Assembly (NCBI GenBank): GCA_016710635.1
Contig: JADJVL010000005.1
Coordinates: 124,001 to 188,000 of the forward strand
Direction: 5' to 3'
DNA from: Holophagaceae bacterium
GTDB taxonomy: Bacteria; Acidobacteriota; Holophagae; Holophagales; Holophagaceae
Length of the DNA stretch: 64,000 bases
In this document: in pieces, positions 49,984 to 59,872 of the stretch
Position numbering within the stretch: position 1 is the first letter of the stretch
Layout of the letters: every line of letters starts with the position of its first letter
Translations under genes and position numbers: made by a program
Notes under the pieces: model-generated
Told to the model about the DNA's origin: nothing
Seen by the model: only the letters and a program-made list of their open reading frames with translations
Databases searched by the model: none

Positions 49984-50807
49984 AGCATTCCGTTCTCGTC
50001 CTCAGCTTCGCCGCCCTCATGGCCCACGGCGCCCTCCGGGCCCAGACCGCCAAGCCGGAAAACGTGGTGGCCCTCCCCGTCAACGCCACCGTCGCGGAGG
50101 ATCCGGAGATCCTCAAGATCATCGAGCCCGCCCGCCTGGAGATCGTGAAGACCTTCGACCTGCCCCTGGTGGAGGCGCCGAAGGGGCTGCTGCGGGGCCG
50201 CGGCACCGACGAGAACCTCCTGGGCTACTGGGTCGCCGACGTGATGCGCCGGCGCGCGTCCATCGCCGCGGGCGCCCCGGTGGCCTTCGCCTTCACCAAC
50301 CGCGGCGGCCTGCGCGCCAACCTCCGGGCCGGCATGCTGAAGGTCGGCGACATCTTCGAGCTGATGCCCTTCGAGAATGAGCTCGTCGTCATCGAGCTCA
50401 GCGGCGCCGAAGTCATCAAGGTCGTCCAGATGGGCGTCCTCCGCCGGGGCGGCGAGCCCGTGTCGGGCGTGAAGGTCAGCACCCGCGGCCCGGCGGACAA
50501 GCCCGAGATCACGGTGACCTGGGAGGACGGCAGCCCCATCGATCCCGCCGCCACCGTGAAGGCGGCCTCCACGGACTACCTCGTGGGCGGCGGCGATGGC
50601 TACCGAAGCCTGCGGGACGGGCGGCGCCCCTTCACCACGGGCCTCCTGCTCCGGCAGGTCCTGCTGGACGCGTGCACGGACCTCGCGAAGCAGAAGCTGC
50701 CCCTGCTGCCTCCGGCCACCGGGCGCTACCTCTTCGAAAGCCCTGAACTGCAGCTCGCCATCCTGGACAAGAAACCCGCCCCGCCCGCGAAGGCCGGGGT
50801 CAAGTGA
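49980..50807 (+). CDS. 5'-nucleotidase C-terminal domain protein (secreted)
   Basis: 275 residues with signal peptide (MKHSVLVLSFAALMAHGALRAQ). It then holds the C-terminal substrate-binding domain of UshA-type 5'-nucleotidases: DENLLGYWVADVMRRRA, AFAFTNRGGLRANLRAG, VGDIFELMPFENELVVIELSGAEV, TDYLVGGGDGY. It lacks the metallophosphoesterase half, which is encoded by the next gene. The TTG start has GGAGG five bases upstream and overlaps the previous TGA. With the next gene it forms a split, order-inverted 5'-nucleotidase. Confidence 0.87.
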   Translation: MKHSVLVLSFAALMAHGALRAQTAKPENVVALPVNATVAEDPEILKIIEPARLEIVKTFDLPLVEAPKGLLRGRGTDENLLGYWVADVMRRRASIAAGAPVAFAFTNRGGLRANLRAGMLKVGDIFELMPFENELVVIELSGAEVIKVVQMGVLRRGGEPVSGVKVSTRGPADKPEITVTWEDGSPIDPAATVKAASTDYLVGGGDGYRSLRDGRRPFTTGLLLRQVLLDACTDLAKQKLPLLPPATGRYLFESPELQLAILDKKPAPPAKAGVK

Positions 50808-50817
50808 GGACCGCCCC

Positions 50818-51786
50818 ATGACGCACCTCCTGGACCGCCGCGCCTTCCTCGCCGCCGGCGCCGCCACCGCCCTCAGCACCGCCTGCGCCCGGCCCATCGT
50901 GGCCGCGGACGGCAGGCCCACCGTGGCCGCCGCTGGCCGGCCCGCGGCGGAGCCCGCCCTGGGCCGCGTCACGCTGCTGCACACCAACGACACCCACAGC
51001 CGGGTGGAGCCCTTCGGCCCCGGCAACGGCAACCTCAGCGGGCGCGGAGGCATGGCGCGCCGGATGACCATGGTGAAGGAGCTGCGCAAGGCCATTCCCA
51101 ACGTGCTGCTGCTGGACGCCGGGGACACCTTCCAGGGCACACCCTACTTCAACCTCTACAAGGGCCGCCTCGACTACAAGCTCATGAGCCTGCTGGGCTA
51201 CGACGCGGGCACCCTGGGCAACCACGACTTCGACAACGGCGTGGATTCCCTCCTGGAGGCCATGCAGGAGGCGAAGTTCGACTTCGTGAACTGCAACTTC
51301 GACTGCGCGGGCGCCCCGGCCCTGCAGAAGCGCCTGCGCCCCTTCGTCATCAAGGAATTCCCCGGGATCCGGGTGGGCATCACCGGCGTCGGCGTCGCCT
51401 TCAAGGGGCTGGTCGCCCCGAACAACCACAAGGGCGTGGCCTGGCTCGATCCCGACAAGGCCCTGAAGCCCGTCGTCGCCCACCTCCGGGAGAAGGAGAA
51501 GGTGGACCTGGTGGTGCTCCTCAGCCACCTGGGCTACGACGAGAAGGGTACGGGCTGGGACGACCTGACCCTCGCGAAGCAGGTGCCGGGCATCGACGCC
51601 ATCATCGGCGGCCACAGCCATACGTTTTTGGATCAACCCACGAAGGTGGCCAACGAACGCGGCGAGACGCTGATCTTCCAGGTGGGCTTCGCCGGGGTGA
51701 ACCTGGGACGCATGGACTTCGTGACTTCCAAGGGCGTGGTGAAGGCCGCCGGCGGCTTCGCCGTGCCGGTCATCCACCAGGCCTGA
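50818..51786 (+). CDS. Metallophosphatase (5'-nucleotidase N-terminal domain protein)
   Basis: 322 residues. Twin-arginine/lipoprotein-like start (MTHLLDRRAFLAAGAATALSTAC), then a calcineurin-like domain: LLHTNDTHSRVEPF, LLLDAGDTFQGTPYFN, LGNHDFDNGVDSL, VVLLSHLGYDEKG and IIGGHSHTFLDQPTKV, with all five metal motifs. It would hydrolyse nucleotides or related phosphoesters in the periplasm together with the C-terminal domain protein 10 bases upstream. The order is the reverse of a single-chain UshA. Confidence 0.92.
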   Translation: MTHLLDRRAFLAAGAATALSTACARPIVAADGRPTVAAAGRPAAEPALGRVTLLHTNDTHSRVEPFGPGNGNLSGRGGMARRMTMVKELRKAIPNVLLLDAGDTFQGTPYFNLYKGRLDYKLMSLLGYDAGTLGNHDFDNGVDSLLEAMQEAKFDFVNCNFDCAGAPALQKRLRPFVIKEFPGIRVGITGVGVAFKGLVAPNNHKGVAWLDPDKALKPVVAHLREKEKVDLVVLLSHLGYDEKGTGWDDLTLAKQVPGIDAIIGGHSHTFLDQPTKVANERGETLIFQVGFAGVNLGRMDFVTSKGVVKAAGGFAVPVIHQA

Positions 51787-51794
51787 GGCCCGCC

Positions 51795-51977
51795 GTGGAG
51801 CTCCGCGACGAGCCCGACCACTATCTCGAAGGCCCCTTCCTGGTCTTCACCGCGGCCCACCACCTGCGCCGGGGCAGCTGCTGCGGAAGCCAGTGCCGGC
51901 ACTGCCCCTTCGAGCCCCGGGCGGTGAAGGGGAACGACCGGCGCCAGGCGGCCTTCCTCGACGCCGGGCGAGCCTGA
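51795..51977 (+). CDS. Small Cys-rich DUF5522-like protein
   Basis: 60 residues: YLEGPFLVFTAAHHLRRGSCCGSQCRHCPFEP matches the DUF5522 pattern of an aromatic/His helix followed by CCxxxCRHCP, a probable metal or Fe-S site. GTG at 51795 starts 9 bases after the metallophosphatase stop, so it is co-transcribed. The tail is short and basic. No function known; recognition is from the Cys motif. Confidence 0.72.
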   Translation: MELRDEPDHYLEGPFLVFTAAHHLRRGSCCGSQCRHCPFEPRAVKGNDRRQAAFLDAGRA

Positions 51978-52090
51978 GGCCGCCGCCCGAGGGGTTTGAC
52001 CACCGTCACCGATCCCGCCCTTCCCGCGCCAGTGCTTGATCGGACCCCATCCCCGTGGGAGGCTGAAGTGTTTCCCTGAAGGAGCCTGCC

Positions 52091-53335
<1,245 letters not shown>

Positions 53336-53365
53336 GCCGCCGGGCGAACCAACGATTGAGGACTT

Positions 53366-53397
53366 GAAAAGGGCCCGCATCGCGGGCCCTTTCCTTT
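53366..53397. terminator. Bidirectional intrinsic terminator (icd / Ser-Thr kinase)
   Basis: AAAGGGCCCGC (53368-53378) pairs with GCGGGCCCTTT (53382-53392), loop ATC. On the plus strand TTTCCTTTGG follows; on the minus strand TTTCAAG. It lies between the convergent ends of icd (53335) and the kinase gene (53425). Confidence 0.85.
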
Positions 53398-53424
53398 GGT
53401 GGCGCCAGCCCCGAAACCGAGAGC

Positions 53425-55320
53425 CTAGATCTTGAACTTCACCTTCTGCCCCTCGCCGCTGACCTCCACGGCCTGGCGGACGCCCTTGACGGTGATGACG
53501 TGGCTGCCCCGGCTGAGCTTGATGGGCGTGCTGCCGTCGCTCTCGACCCCGGTGCCCTGGCCGTCCACCATCACCGGACCGACGCCGGGGAAGGTCTCCA
53601 CGAGGACGCTGCCCACGCCGGGCCCGTTCAGGGTGGCGGTCTGGCCGGGCTTCACGGTCACCGACCGGGCGTCGTGGAAGAAGAACTTGGGATTGCTCAG
53701 TTCCACCTTGTAGGTGCCCGGAGGCAGGGCTTCGCCCTTGGCGCCCAGTTCGCCCTTGTCCTTGCCGTCGATCTTCACCCGCAGGGGGAAGGCGCCGGCG
53801 ACCTTGAGGAGACCGGCGGCGGTGGGATCCACGGCGGAGGCGGTGCTGGGGTCCACGAGCTTGAAGACTTCGCCCCCGGGGACTTCGCCGGCCTTGAAGT
53901 CCCGGGTGAACGCGAGGCCGTCGCCCTTGGTGAGGGTGAGCTTGTAGTCCTTCCCGTGCTTCCATTCGGGAATGGTCAAGGGGGTCGTGCCCATGGCCTT
54001 GCCGTCCAGCAGCACCGTGGCGCCGGGGGGATCGGACTTGATGGTCTCGGGACCGACGATCTCCTTGAGCTCGATGGTCCGGGGCAGCTCGGAGGGGTTC
54101 TGGATGGTGGTCTCGAAGGGCGCGTAGCCCTTGGCCTCCACCTTCACCTTGGCGCCGGCCTTGAAGGCGATGGGCACGGTGTCCGCGGCGCCCACCTTCT
54201 CGCCGTCGATGTAGATGTCCGCCTTCGCGGGCTTGCTGGCCAGCAGCACCTTGTCCCCGCCGCCCTTCACGAAGAGGAACCAGCCGCCTGCCGCCAGGGC
54301 CAGGACCGCCGCGGCGCCCGCGGCGAGCAGGCCGCCCTTGCCGCCCTTGGGCCGCCCCGTCTCCGTATGGTGCGGCGTGAACACCGTCTGGTCGCCCACC
54401 CGGTTGATGATGGGGGCCGGCGCCATCTGGGTGCCCATCTTGAGGATGCTCAGCAGCTCCCGGCGCTCCTCGATGTGGAGGTCCGTGGCGGTCTCCATCA
54501 GGTCCTTCACGAACAGGGCGCAGGACTCGTGGCGGTCGGCGGGCTTCTTGGACAGCACCTTCGTGAAGACCCGCGCCCAGCCTTCCGGCAGGACTCCCAG
54601 CACCGGCGGCTTCACTTCCACCGGGGGCTCGTTCACGATGCGGTAGAGGATGGTGTTGATGCTGTTGCCCGGAAAGGGCGACATGCCCGAGAGCACTTCG
54701 AAGACGAGGACCCCGAAGGAGAAGATGTCCGACCGGTTGTCCACGGTGCCTTCGCGGATCTGCTCCGGGCTGGCGTAGCTCGGCGTGCCGAGGAAGGTGC
54801 CCGTCTGCGTGAGGTTGGCGTCCTCCCGCTTCGCGATGCCGAAGTCCATCAGCTTGGGCCGGCCGTCCTCGGTGATCATCACGTTGCCGGGCTTCACGTC
54901 CCGGTGCACGATGCCGTGGTGATGGGCGTGGTCCAGGGCTTCGGCGATGCCCGCGGCGATCCTGAGCTTGTCCCGGAGGGACATGGGCTGGTTGGCCTTC
55001 ATGAGGCCGTCCAGGGGCTTGCCGGACACGTACTCCATGGCCAGGAAGGGCCCCAGCTCGCACTCGCCCACGTCGTAGATGGCCACGATGCCCGGGTGGT
55101 TCAGCAGGCCGCTGATCTCCGCCTCCCGCTGGAAGCGCATCATGTACTCATGGCGGTCCGCCTCGCTGCGCAGGGCGTCGAGCTTCACCGTCTTCACCGC
55201 GACCTTGCGCTTGATCTTGGGATCGTCCGCCAGATAGACGCTGCCCATGGCCCCCGCGCCGAGGAGCCGCCGCACCTCGTAACGCCCGATCAGCTGGGGC
55301 AACTTGTCTGCGTCACTCAT
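53425..55320 (-). CDS. Ser/Thr protein kinase with transmembrane anchor and PEGA-like repeats
   Basis: 631 residues. Hanks-type kinase domain about 12-275: glycine loop LLGAGAMGSVYLAD, VAVKTVKL (Lys), HRDVKPGNV, LMDFGIAKR, and TPSYASPEQI. One membrane helix is near 325-345 (GLLAAGAAAVLALAAGGWFLFV). The outside part has repeated PEGA-like units (SDPPGATVLLDGKAMGTTPLTIP; ADIYIDGEKVGAADTVPIAF; SVLVETFPGVGPVMVDGQGTG). PEGA domains are envelope-associated ligand or structural modules. Convergent with icd, divergent from the glycosyltransferase, which it may control. Confidence 0.93.
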   Translation of the reverse strand: MSDADKLPQLIGRYEVRRLLGAGAMGSVYLADDPKIKRKVAVKTVKLDALRSEADRHEYMMRFQREAEISGLLNHPGIVAIYDVGECELGPFLAMEYVSGKPLDGLMKANQPMSLRDKLRIAAGIAEALDHAHHHGIVHRDVKPGNVMITEDGRPKLMDFGIAKREDANLTQTGTFLGTPSYASPEQIREGTVDNRSDIFSFGVLVFEVLSGMSPFPGNSINTILYRIVNEPPVEVKPPVLGVLPEGWARVFTKVLSKKPADRHESCALFVKDLMETATDLHIEERRELLSILKMGTQMAPAPIINRVGDQTVFTPHHTETGRPKGGKGGLLAAGAAAVLALAAGGWFLFVKGGGDKVLLASKPAKADIYIDGEKVGAADTVPIAFKAGAKVKVEAKGYAPFETTIQNPSELPRTIELKEIVGPETIKSDPPGATVLLDGKAMGTTPLTIPEWKHGKDYKLTLTKGDGLAFTRDFKAGEVPGGEVFKLVDPSTASAVDPTAAGLLKVAGAFPLRVKIDGKDKGELGAKGEALPPGTYKVELSNPKFFFHDARSVTVKPGQTATLNGPGVGSVLVETFPGVGPVMVDGQGTGVESDGSTPIKLSRGSHVITVKGVRQAVEVSGEGQKVKFKI

Positions 55321-55364
55321 GGATTCAGCCTAGCCGGACAGACCGGCCGTCCTCAAAAAGAATG

Positions 55365-55394
55365 TTGAAAAATTCCATAATACTTGTGGATTAT
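55365..55394 (+). promoter_or_regulatory. Candidate promoter of the glycosyltransferase gene
   Basis: TTGAAA (55365-55370) and GATTAT (55389-55394) with an 18-base spacer in a locally AT-rich stretch (about 55350-55430). The ATG is 70 bases downstream at 55464. CATAAT at 55375 is an alternative -10. Confidence 0.45.
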
Positions 55395-55463
55395 TCCAAG
55401 CCTTTGGAGACAATTTAAGGATTACTTGCCCGGCGGCAAGCCTCCTCGGAGCCCCACCCCACC

Positions 55464-56987
55464 ATGGACACCCTCAAGGCGCTGGTCCTCGGCACTTACT
55501 TCACCATCCTCACGATCTTGAGCGTCTACGGCGCCCATCGCCTTTGGATGCTGATCCTGTACTTCCGCCACAAGAAGGAAGTGCCCCAGGCGCCCGAGGG
55601 TTCCGAATCCTTCCTGCCCCGGGTCACCGTCCAGCTCGCCATCTTCAACGAGGTGAACGTGGTGGAGCGGCTGGTGGACGCCGTGATCCGCATGGACTGG
55701 CCGAAGGACAAGCTGGAGATCCAGCTCCTGGACGACTCCACCGATGAGACCGTCCATGTCGCCCGCGCCGTCTGCGAACGCTATGAGCTGCTGGGCTTCG
55801 ACATCCAGCACATCCACCGCACGGACCGCACGGGCTTCAAGGCCGGCGCCCTTGCCCACGGCCTTCAGACCGCCAAAGGCGAGTTCGTGGCCATGTTCGA
55901 CGCCGACTTCATCCCCACGGTGGACTTCCTCCGCCAGGCGGTGCCCCAGTTCGCCGATCCCAAGGTCGCCTTCGTCCAGGGCTGCTGGGACCACCTGAAC
56001 CGGGACTTCTCCCTGCTCACCCAGGTGCAGGCCATCCTCCTGGACGGCCATTTCGTCTTCGAGCACACCGCCCGCAACCGCTCCGGGGCCTTCTTCAACT
56101 TCTCGGGCACCGCCGGCATGTGGCGCGTCTCCGCCATCGCCGACGCCGGGGGCTGGGAGCACGACACCATCACCGAGGACGCCGACCTCAGCTACCGGGC
56201 CCAGCTCAAGGGCTGGCGCGGCGTCTACCTGAAGGACATGGTGGTCCCCGCCGAACTGCCCGTGGACGTGAACGCCTTCAAGAGCCAGCAGCACCGCTGG
56301 GCCAAGGGCAACGCCCAGGTCATCCGCAAGCTCCTGGTCACCATCTGGAGGAGCGACGCCAGCCTGCACACCAAGCTGGAATGCTGGTTCCACCTCTCGG
56401 CCAACTGCAACTACTTCCTCATGGTCATCCTGGCGGTGCTCATGGTGCCCTGCATGATCCTGCGGGCCGGCACCCCCGCCCACGTCCTGCTCATGACCGA
56501 CGGCCCCTTCTTCCTCCTGAACGCCGTGAGCGTGGGCCTCTACTTCGGCGTCAGCCAGAAGGAGCTCTTCGACAACCGGGGCTGGACCAGCCGCATCAAG
56601 TACATCCCGGCCCTCATGAGCCTGGGCATCGGCCTCGCCCTCAACCAGGCCAAGGCCCTGATGGAAGGCTTCTTCACCGACGACAAGGAGTTCAAGCGGA
56701 CCCCGAAGCTCGGCGTGGACGCCTTCGGAATGGCCACCAGCAAGCGCGCCTACAAGGTGCCCAAGAGCCTCATCTCCTTCCTGGAGGCCGGTTTCGCCGT
56801 CTACTACTTCGTAGCCCTCCTCGCCGCCATCTACCTCCGCAAGTGGGCCTCCGTGCCTTTCCTGTGGCTCTTCTTCAGCGGCTTCTCCTACATGAGCCTG
56901 TTCTCGCTCATGGACGTGAAACTGTTCCGGAAGCTCGCCATGGAGGAGCTCGAGGACGCCGAGGGCGCCTCGCACTTCGTGCAGTAG
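55464..56987 (+). CDS. Cellulose-synthase-like family 2 glycosyltransferase
   Basis: 507 residues. An N-terminal membrane helix (about 8-33) is followed by a GT2 catalytic domain with LLDDSTDET, MFDADFIP (DxD), TEDADLSYRAQLKGW and QQHRWAKGNAQ (QxxRW). C-terminal membrane segments follow (NYFLMVILAVLMVPCMIL, FFLLNAVSVGLYFGV, AVYYFVALLAAIYL, FLWLFFSGFSYMSLFSL). Processive enzymes of this type polymerise beta-glucans or mannans while exporting them. The product is unknown, since no bcs, alg or pga partner is nearby. Monocistronic. Confidence 0.92.
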   Translation: MDTLKALVLGTYFTILTILSVYGAHRLWMLILYFRHKKEVPQAPEGSESFLPRVTVQLAIFNEVNVVERLVDAVIRMDWPKDKLEIQLLDDSTDETVHVARAVCERYELLGFDIQHIHRTDRTGFKAGALAHGLQTAKGEFVAMFDADFIPTVDFLRQAVPQFADPKVAFVQGCWDHLNRDFSLLTQVQAILLDGHFVFEHTARNRSGAFFNFSGTAGMWRVSAIADAGGWEHDTITEDADLSYRAQLKGWRGVYLKDMVVPAELPVDVNAFKSQQHRWAKGNAQVIRKLLVTIWRSDASLHTKLECWFHLSANCNYFLMVILAVLMVPCMILRAGTPAHVLLMTDGPFFLLNAVSVGLYFGVSQKELFDNRGWTSRIKYIPALMSLGIGLALNQAKALMEGFFTDDKEFKRTPKLGVDAFGMATSKRAYKVPKSLISFLEAGFAVYYFVALLAAIYLRKWASVPFLWLFFSGFSYMSLFSLMDVKLFRKLAMEELEDAEGASHFVQ

Positions 56988-57081
56988 GCCTCAAAGGCCC
57001 GAACCACCGGAAGCGGGCCGCCTGGCCCGCTTTCCAGTTCCAGCCCCCTGCCCCGACGACCGCTCCAGGCCCCCCAACCCG

Positions 57082-57945
57082 ATGCCCAACCCGATGATCG
57101 ACCTCCACGCCCACACGCACTTCTCCGATGGCACCGACTCCCCGGAGGCGCTGGCCCTGGCCGCGGACACCGCGGGGCTCGAGGCCCTCGCCCTGACGGA
57201 CCACGACACCGTGGACGGCCTGCCGCGCTTCCTGGGCATGCAGACCTCGGTGAAGGCGCGGCTCATCCCGGGCACGGAGCTGAGCTGCCGCTTCCTGGGA
57301 CGCTCCCTCCACGTGCTGGGCCTCTTCGTGGATCCCTTCGACAAGGTCTTCCAGGCCCGCCTCGCCGAATTCCGCAAGAGCCGGGACGAGCGGAACCTCC
57401 GCATGGTGGCCCGCCTGAACGAACTCGGGGTCGCCCTGACCCTGGAGCAGGTGGAAGTCCACCGGACCGGGCCCGTGGTGTCCCGGGTGCACATGGCGGT
57501 GGCCCTGGTGGAAAGCGGCGCGGTGAAGAGCATCCCCGAAGCCTTCAACCGCTACCTCGCGGACCATGCCCCGGGCTTCGTGCCCCGGCAGGAGCTGGAT
57601 CCGCCCACCGCCGCCCGGTGGATCTGGGAGGCCGGCGGCCTGCCCCTCATCGCCCACCCGGGCCGCTTCGCCGGCCGCAGCTTCGGCTGGGACGAGGCCA
57701 TGGACGACCTCCGGGGGGCCGGCATGGCGGGCTTCGAGGCCTACTACGGCGAGTACGGCCCCGCGGAGCAGGCCTACTTCCTGGAGCTGGCGGCCCGCAA
57801 GGGCATGGCCCCCAGCGGCGGCAGCGACTACCACGGGGCCAACAAGCCTGGCCTCAGCCTCGGGGTGGGCCGAGGCTGCCTGCGGGTGCCGGGAGAGGTC
57901 CTGGAGGGCCTGGAGGCCGCCCGCGCCCGGGGCGCCTGGAACTGA
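57082..57945 (+). CDS. PHP domain phosphoesterase
   Basis: 287-residue PHP-family metal phosphatase related to RNase AM/YciV (3',5'-nucleoside bisphosphate phosphatase): MIDLHAHTHFSDGTDSPEALALAA, LALTDHDTVDGLPRF, IPGTELSCRF, VVSRVHMAVALVE, GGLPLIAHPGRF and SGGSDYHG supply the His/Asp/Glu ligands. ATG at 57082 or the in-frame ATG at 57094 could start it. Likely removes 3'-phosphate from pAp-like nucleotides or trims RNA 5' ends. Confidence 0.9.
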   Translation: MPNPMIDLHAHTHFSDGTDSPEALALAADTAGLEALALTDHDTVDGLPRFLGMQTSVKARLIPGTELSCRFLGRSLHVLGLFVDPFDKVFQARLAEFRKSRDERNLRMVARLNELGVALTLEQVEVHRTGPVVSRVHMAVALVESGAVKSIPEAFNRYLADHAPGFVPRQELDPPTAARWIWEAGGLPLIAHPGRFAGRSFGWDEAMDDLRGAGMAGFEAYYGEYGPAEQAYFLELAARKGMAPSGGSDYHGANKPGLSLGVGRGCLRVPGEVLEGLEAARARGAWN

Positions 57946-57966
57946 GGCCGGACGCCCGCCGCGCGG

Positions 57967-57986
57967 GTTGCTACACTCCCCCCATG
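57967..57986 (+). promoter_or_regulatory. Extended -10 directly before the response regulator (possible leaderless start)
   Basis: TTGCTACACT (57967-57976) is an extended -10 element ending 8 bases before ATG 57984. Transcription would begin within a base or two of the start codon; no Shine-Dalgarno is visible (CTCCCCCC). Confidence 0.4.
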
Positions 57987-58385
57987 GCCCAAAAAGTGCT
58001 GCTGGTCGAGGATGACGCCATCAACGTGAAGTTCATGCAGGTGGTCCTCACGCGGAAGGGCGGCTTCGAAGTCGTCGTCTCGGAGGATCCCCTGGAGATC
58101 CTCGAGATCGCCCGGCGGGGGGACATTGCCGGGATCATCATGGACATCAGCCTGGCCCGCTCCACCATGGACGGCCAGAAGATGGACGGCATCGGCATCA
58201 CCCGCCTTCTCAAGGCCGATCCCGCCACCGCCTCCATCCCCGTGCTCATCGCCACCGCCCACGCCATGTTCGGGGACCGGGAACGCTTCCTGGCGGAGAC
58301 CGGGGCCGAAGGCTACCTCGCCAAGCCCTTCTTCGATCCCGAAGCCTTCCTCCGGGAAGTCCGGCGGGTGATCCCGGCGGAATGA
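57984..58385 (+). CDS. Single-domain response regulator
   Basis: 133-residue receiver domain only: VLLVEDDAINVKFMQVVL, phospho-acceptor Asp54 (GIIMDISLARST), conserved Thr/Ala in PVLIATAHAMFGD and Lys in GYLAKPF. No output domain, so it acts by protein contacts like CheY or in a phosphorelay (a PolA- or DivK-like group). The insertion ARSTMDGQKMDG after the Asp is typical of this subfamily. The stop overlaps the truA start. Partner kinase not in the window. Confidence 0.9.
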   Translation: MAQKVLLVEDDAINVKFMQVVLTRKGGFEVVVSEDPLEILEIARRGDIAGIIMDISLARSTMDGQKMDGIGITRLLKADPATASIPVLIATAHAMFGDRERFLAETGAEGYLAKPFFDPEAFLREVRRVIPAE

Positions 58386-59281
58386 GACCGCCCCCCAAGC
58401 CCGGTGCCCGGCCGGCCAGCCCACGCCCCTCCGGCCCACGCCCGTCCGGCCCCCGTCCGTCGGGCACCGAGGCTGCGGCCTATCGCCTGCTCCTGGAATA
58501 CGACGGCAGCAAGTACCAGGGCTGGCAGCGCCAGGGTCCCAAGCAGACCGCGGAAGGGGTGCGCACGGTGGCGGGCAGCCTGGAGCACGCCCTGCGGGAA
58601 GCGGGGTTCCGGGTCCTCACGCTCATGGGCTCGGGGCGCACGGACGCCGGGGTCCACGCCCTCGGCCAGGTGGCCCACCTGCACCTGGAGCCGAAGGGCG
58701 CGCCGGAGGCCCGGGACTTGATCCGCCTGGTGGATCCCTTCCTGCCCCACGACCTCGCCCTGCGCGAGGCGAAGCCCTGCAGCCTGAAATTCCACGCCCG
58801 CCACGACGCCGAGGCGCGGAGCTATCTCTACCAGCTGAGCCGCCGGCGCACGGCCTTCGGCAAGCCCTACGCCTGGTGGGTGAAGGGCGGCCTGGACCTG
58901 CGGCTCCTGGACGCGGCGTGGAAGTCCTTCCTCGGCAACCACGACCTGTCGGCCTTCGCGGACCTGGAGCCCCGGGAGGACGGCCGCTGCGCCATCCAGT
59001 CCTGCGAGTTCCTGGAGGCGGGCAGCCTTGTCCTCCTGCGGGTCACCGCCACCCACTTCTTCCACCGGCAGGTGCGCCGCATGGTGGGCGCCTCCGTGGC
59101 CTGCGCCCTGGGCAAGGCGGCCCTGGCGGAGCTGCAGCGCGACATCGCGAAGCCCACGGCGGAGGCCAACCTCCGCTGGGGCGCCCTGGCGGCGCCGGCG
59201 GCGGGCCTCTTCCTGGAGCGGGTGCGCTACGGCGGCGACGGGCCGCTGGATCCCCTCCACGCCGTGATCGAGGTTCGCTAG
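58382..59281 (+). CDS. truA: tRNA pseudouridine synthase A
   Basis: 299-residue TruA modifying U38-40 in tRNA anticodon arms. Catalytic Asp88 in MGSGRTDAGVHALGQ; LLEYDGSKYQGWQRQ, FHARHDAEARSYLYQL and FHRQVRRMVGASVACALGK are conserved. An unusual N-terminal tail (about 30 residues) with PSGPRPSGPRPSG repeats precedes the domain. The ATG overlaps the response regulator stop. E. coli TruA is 270 residues, so the tail accounts for the extra length. Confidence 0.95.
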   Translation: MRPPPKPGARPASPRPSGPRPSGPRPSGTEAAAYRLLLEYDGSKYQGWQRQGPKQTAEGVRTVAGSLEHALREAGFRVLTLMGSGRTDAGVHALGQVAHLHLEPKGAPEARDLIRLVDPFLPHDLALREAKPCSLKFHARHDAEARSYLYQLSRRRTAFGKPYAWWVKGGLDLRLLDAAWKSFLGNHDLSAFADLEPREDGRCAIQSCEFLEAGSLVLLRVTATHFFHRQVRRMVGASVACALGKAALAELQRDIAKPTAEANLRWGALAAPAAGLFLERVRYGGDGPLDPLHAVIEVR

Positions 59282-59848
59282 ATGCTCACCCGCGATGAAG
59301 CCTGGACCCTCCTCTGCGAATGGACGCCTTCCGAAAAGCTCCGCACCCACGCCCGCTCCGTGGAGCTGGTGATGCGGGATCTGGCGGCGAAGCTGGAAGC
59401 CGATGTGGAACAGTTCGGCCTCGCGGGCATGCTCCACGACGCGGACTACGACCAGTGGCCCGAGGAACATCCGCAGCGCATCGTGGCCTGGCTGCGGGAG
59501 CGGGGCGAGGAGGCCCTGGCCCACGCGATCTCCGCCCACTACACCCAGTGGGGTGTCAGCTACGACAGCCTCCTGGACAAGGCCCTGCTGGCCAGCGACG
59601 AGATCACCGGCTTCGTCACCGCCTGCGCCCTGGTGCGGCCTACTCGGACCGAAGGGCTGGAGCCCCGGAGCGTGAAGAAGAAGCTCAAGGACAAGACCTT
59701 CGCCGCCGGCGTGGACCGCTTCGAGGTGGCGGAAGGGCTGCGGATGTTGATTGAAGCCGTGGGCGGTACGGAAGACGAGCACCTGGCGCGGATCATCGCC
59801 GTGGTGCATGAGCACCGCGCGGAACTTGGGCTGCTGCCGCCGGAGTAG
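59282..59848 (+). CDS. HD domain phosphohydrolase
   Basis: 188 residues. HD-superfamily metal ligands: His in RTHARSVELVMRDLA, HD in GLAGMLHDADYDQWPEE, and later His in ALAHAISAHYTQWG. The size and layout match small HDIG-like phosphohydrolases of unknown substrate. It begins directly at the truA stop with no gap (TAGATG), so translation is coupled. Nucleotide or phosphoester substrate undetermined. Confidence 0.87.
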   Translation: MLTRDEAWTLLCEWTPSEKLRTHARSVELVMRDLAAKLEADVEQFGLAGMLHDADYDQWPEEHPQRIVAWLRERGEEALAHAISAHYTQWGVSYDSLLDKALLASDEITGFVTACALVRPTRTEGLEPRSVKKKLKDKTFAAGVDRFEVAEGLRMLIEAVGGTEDEHLARIIAVVHEHRAELGLLPPE

Positions 59849-59872
59849 ACTGGGAGCTGGAGCAACGCACCC

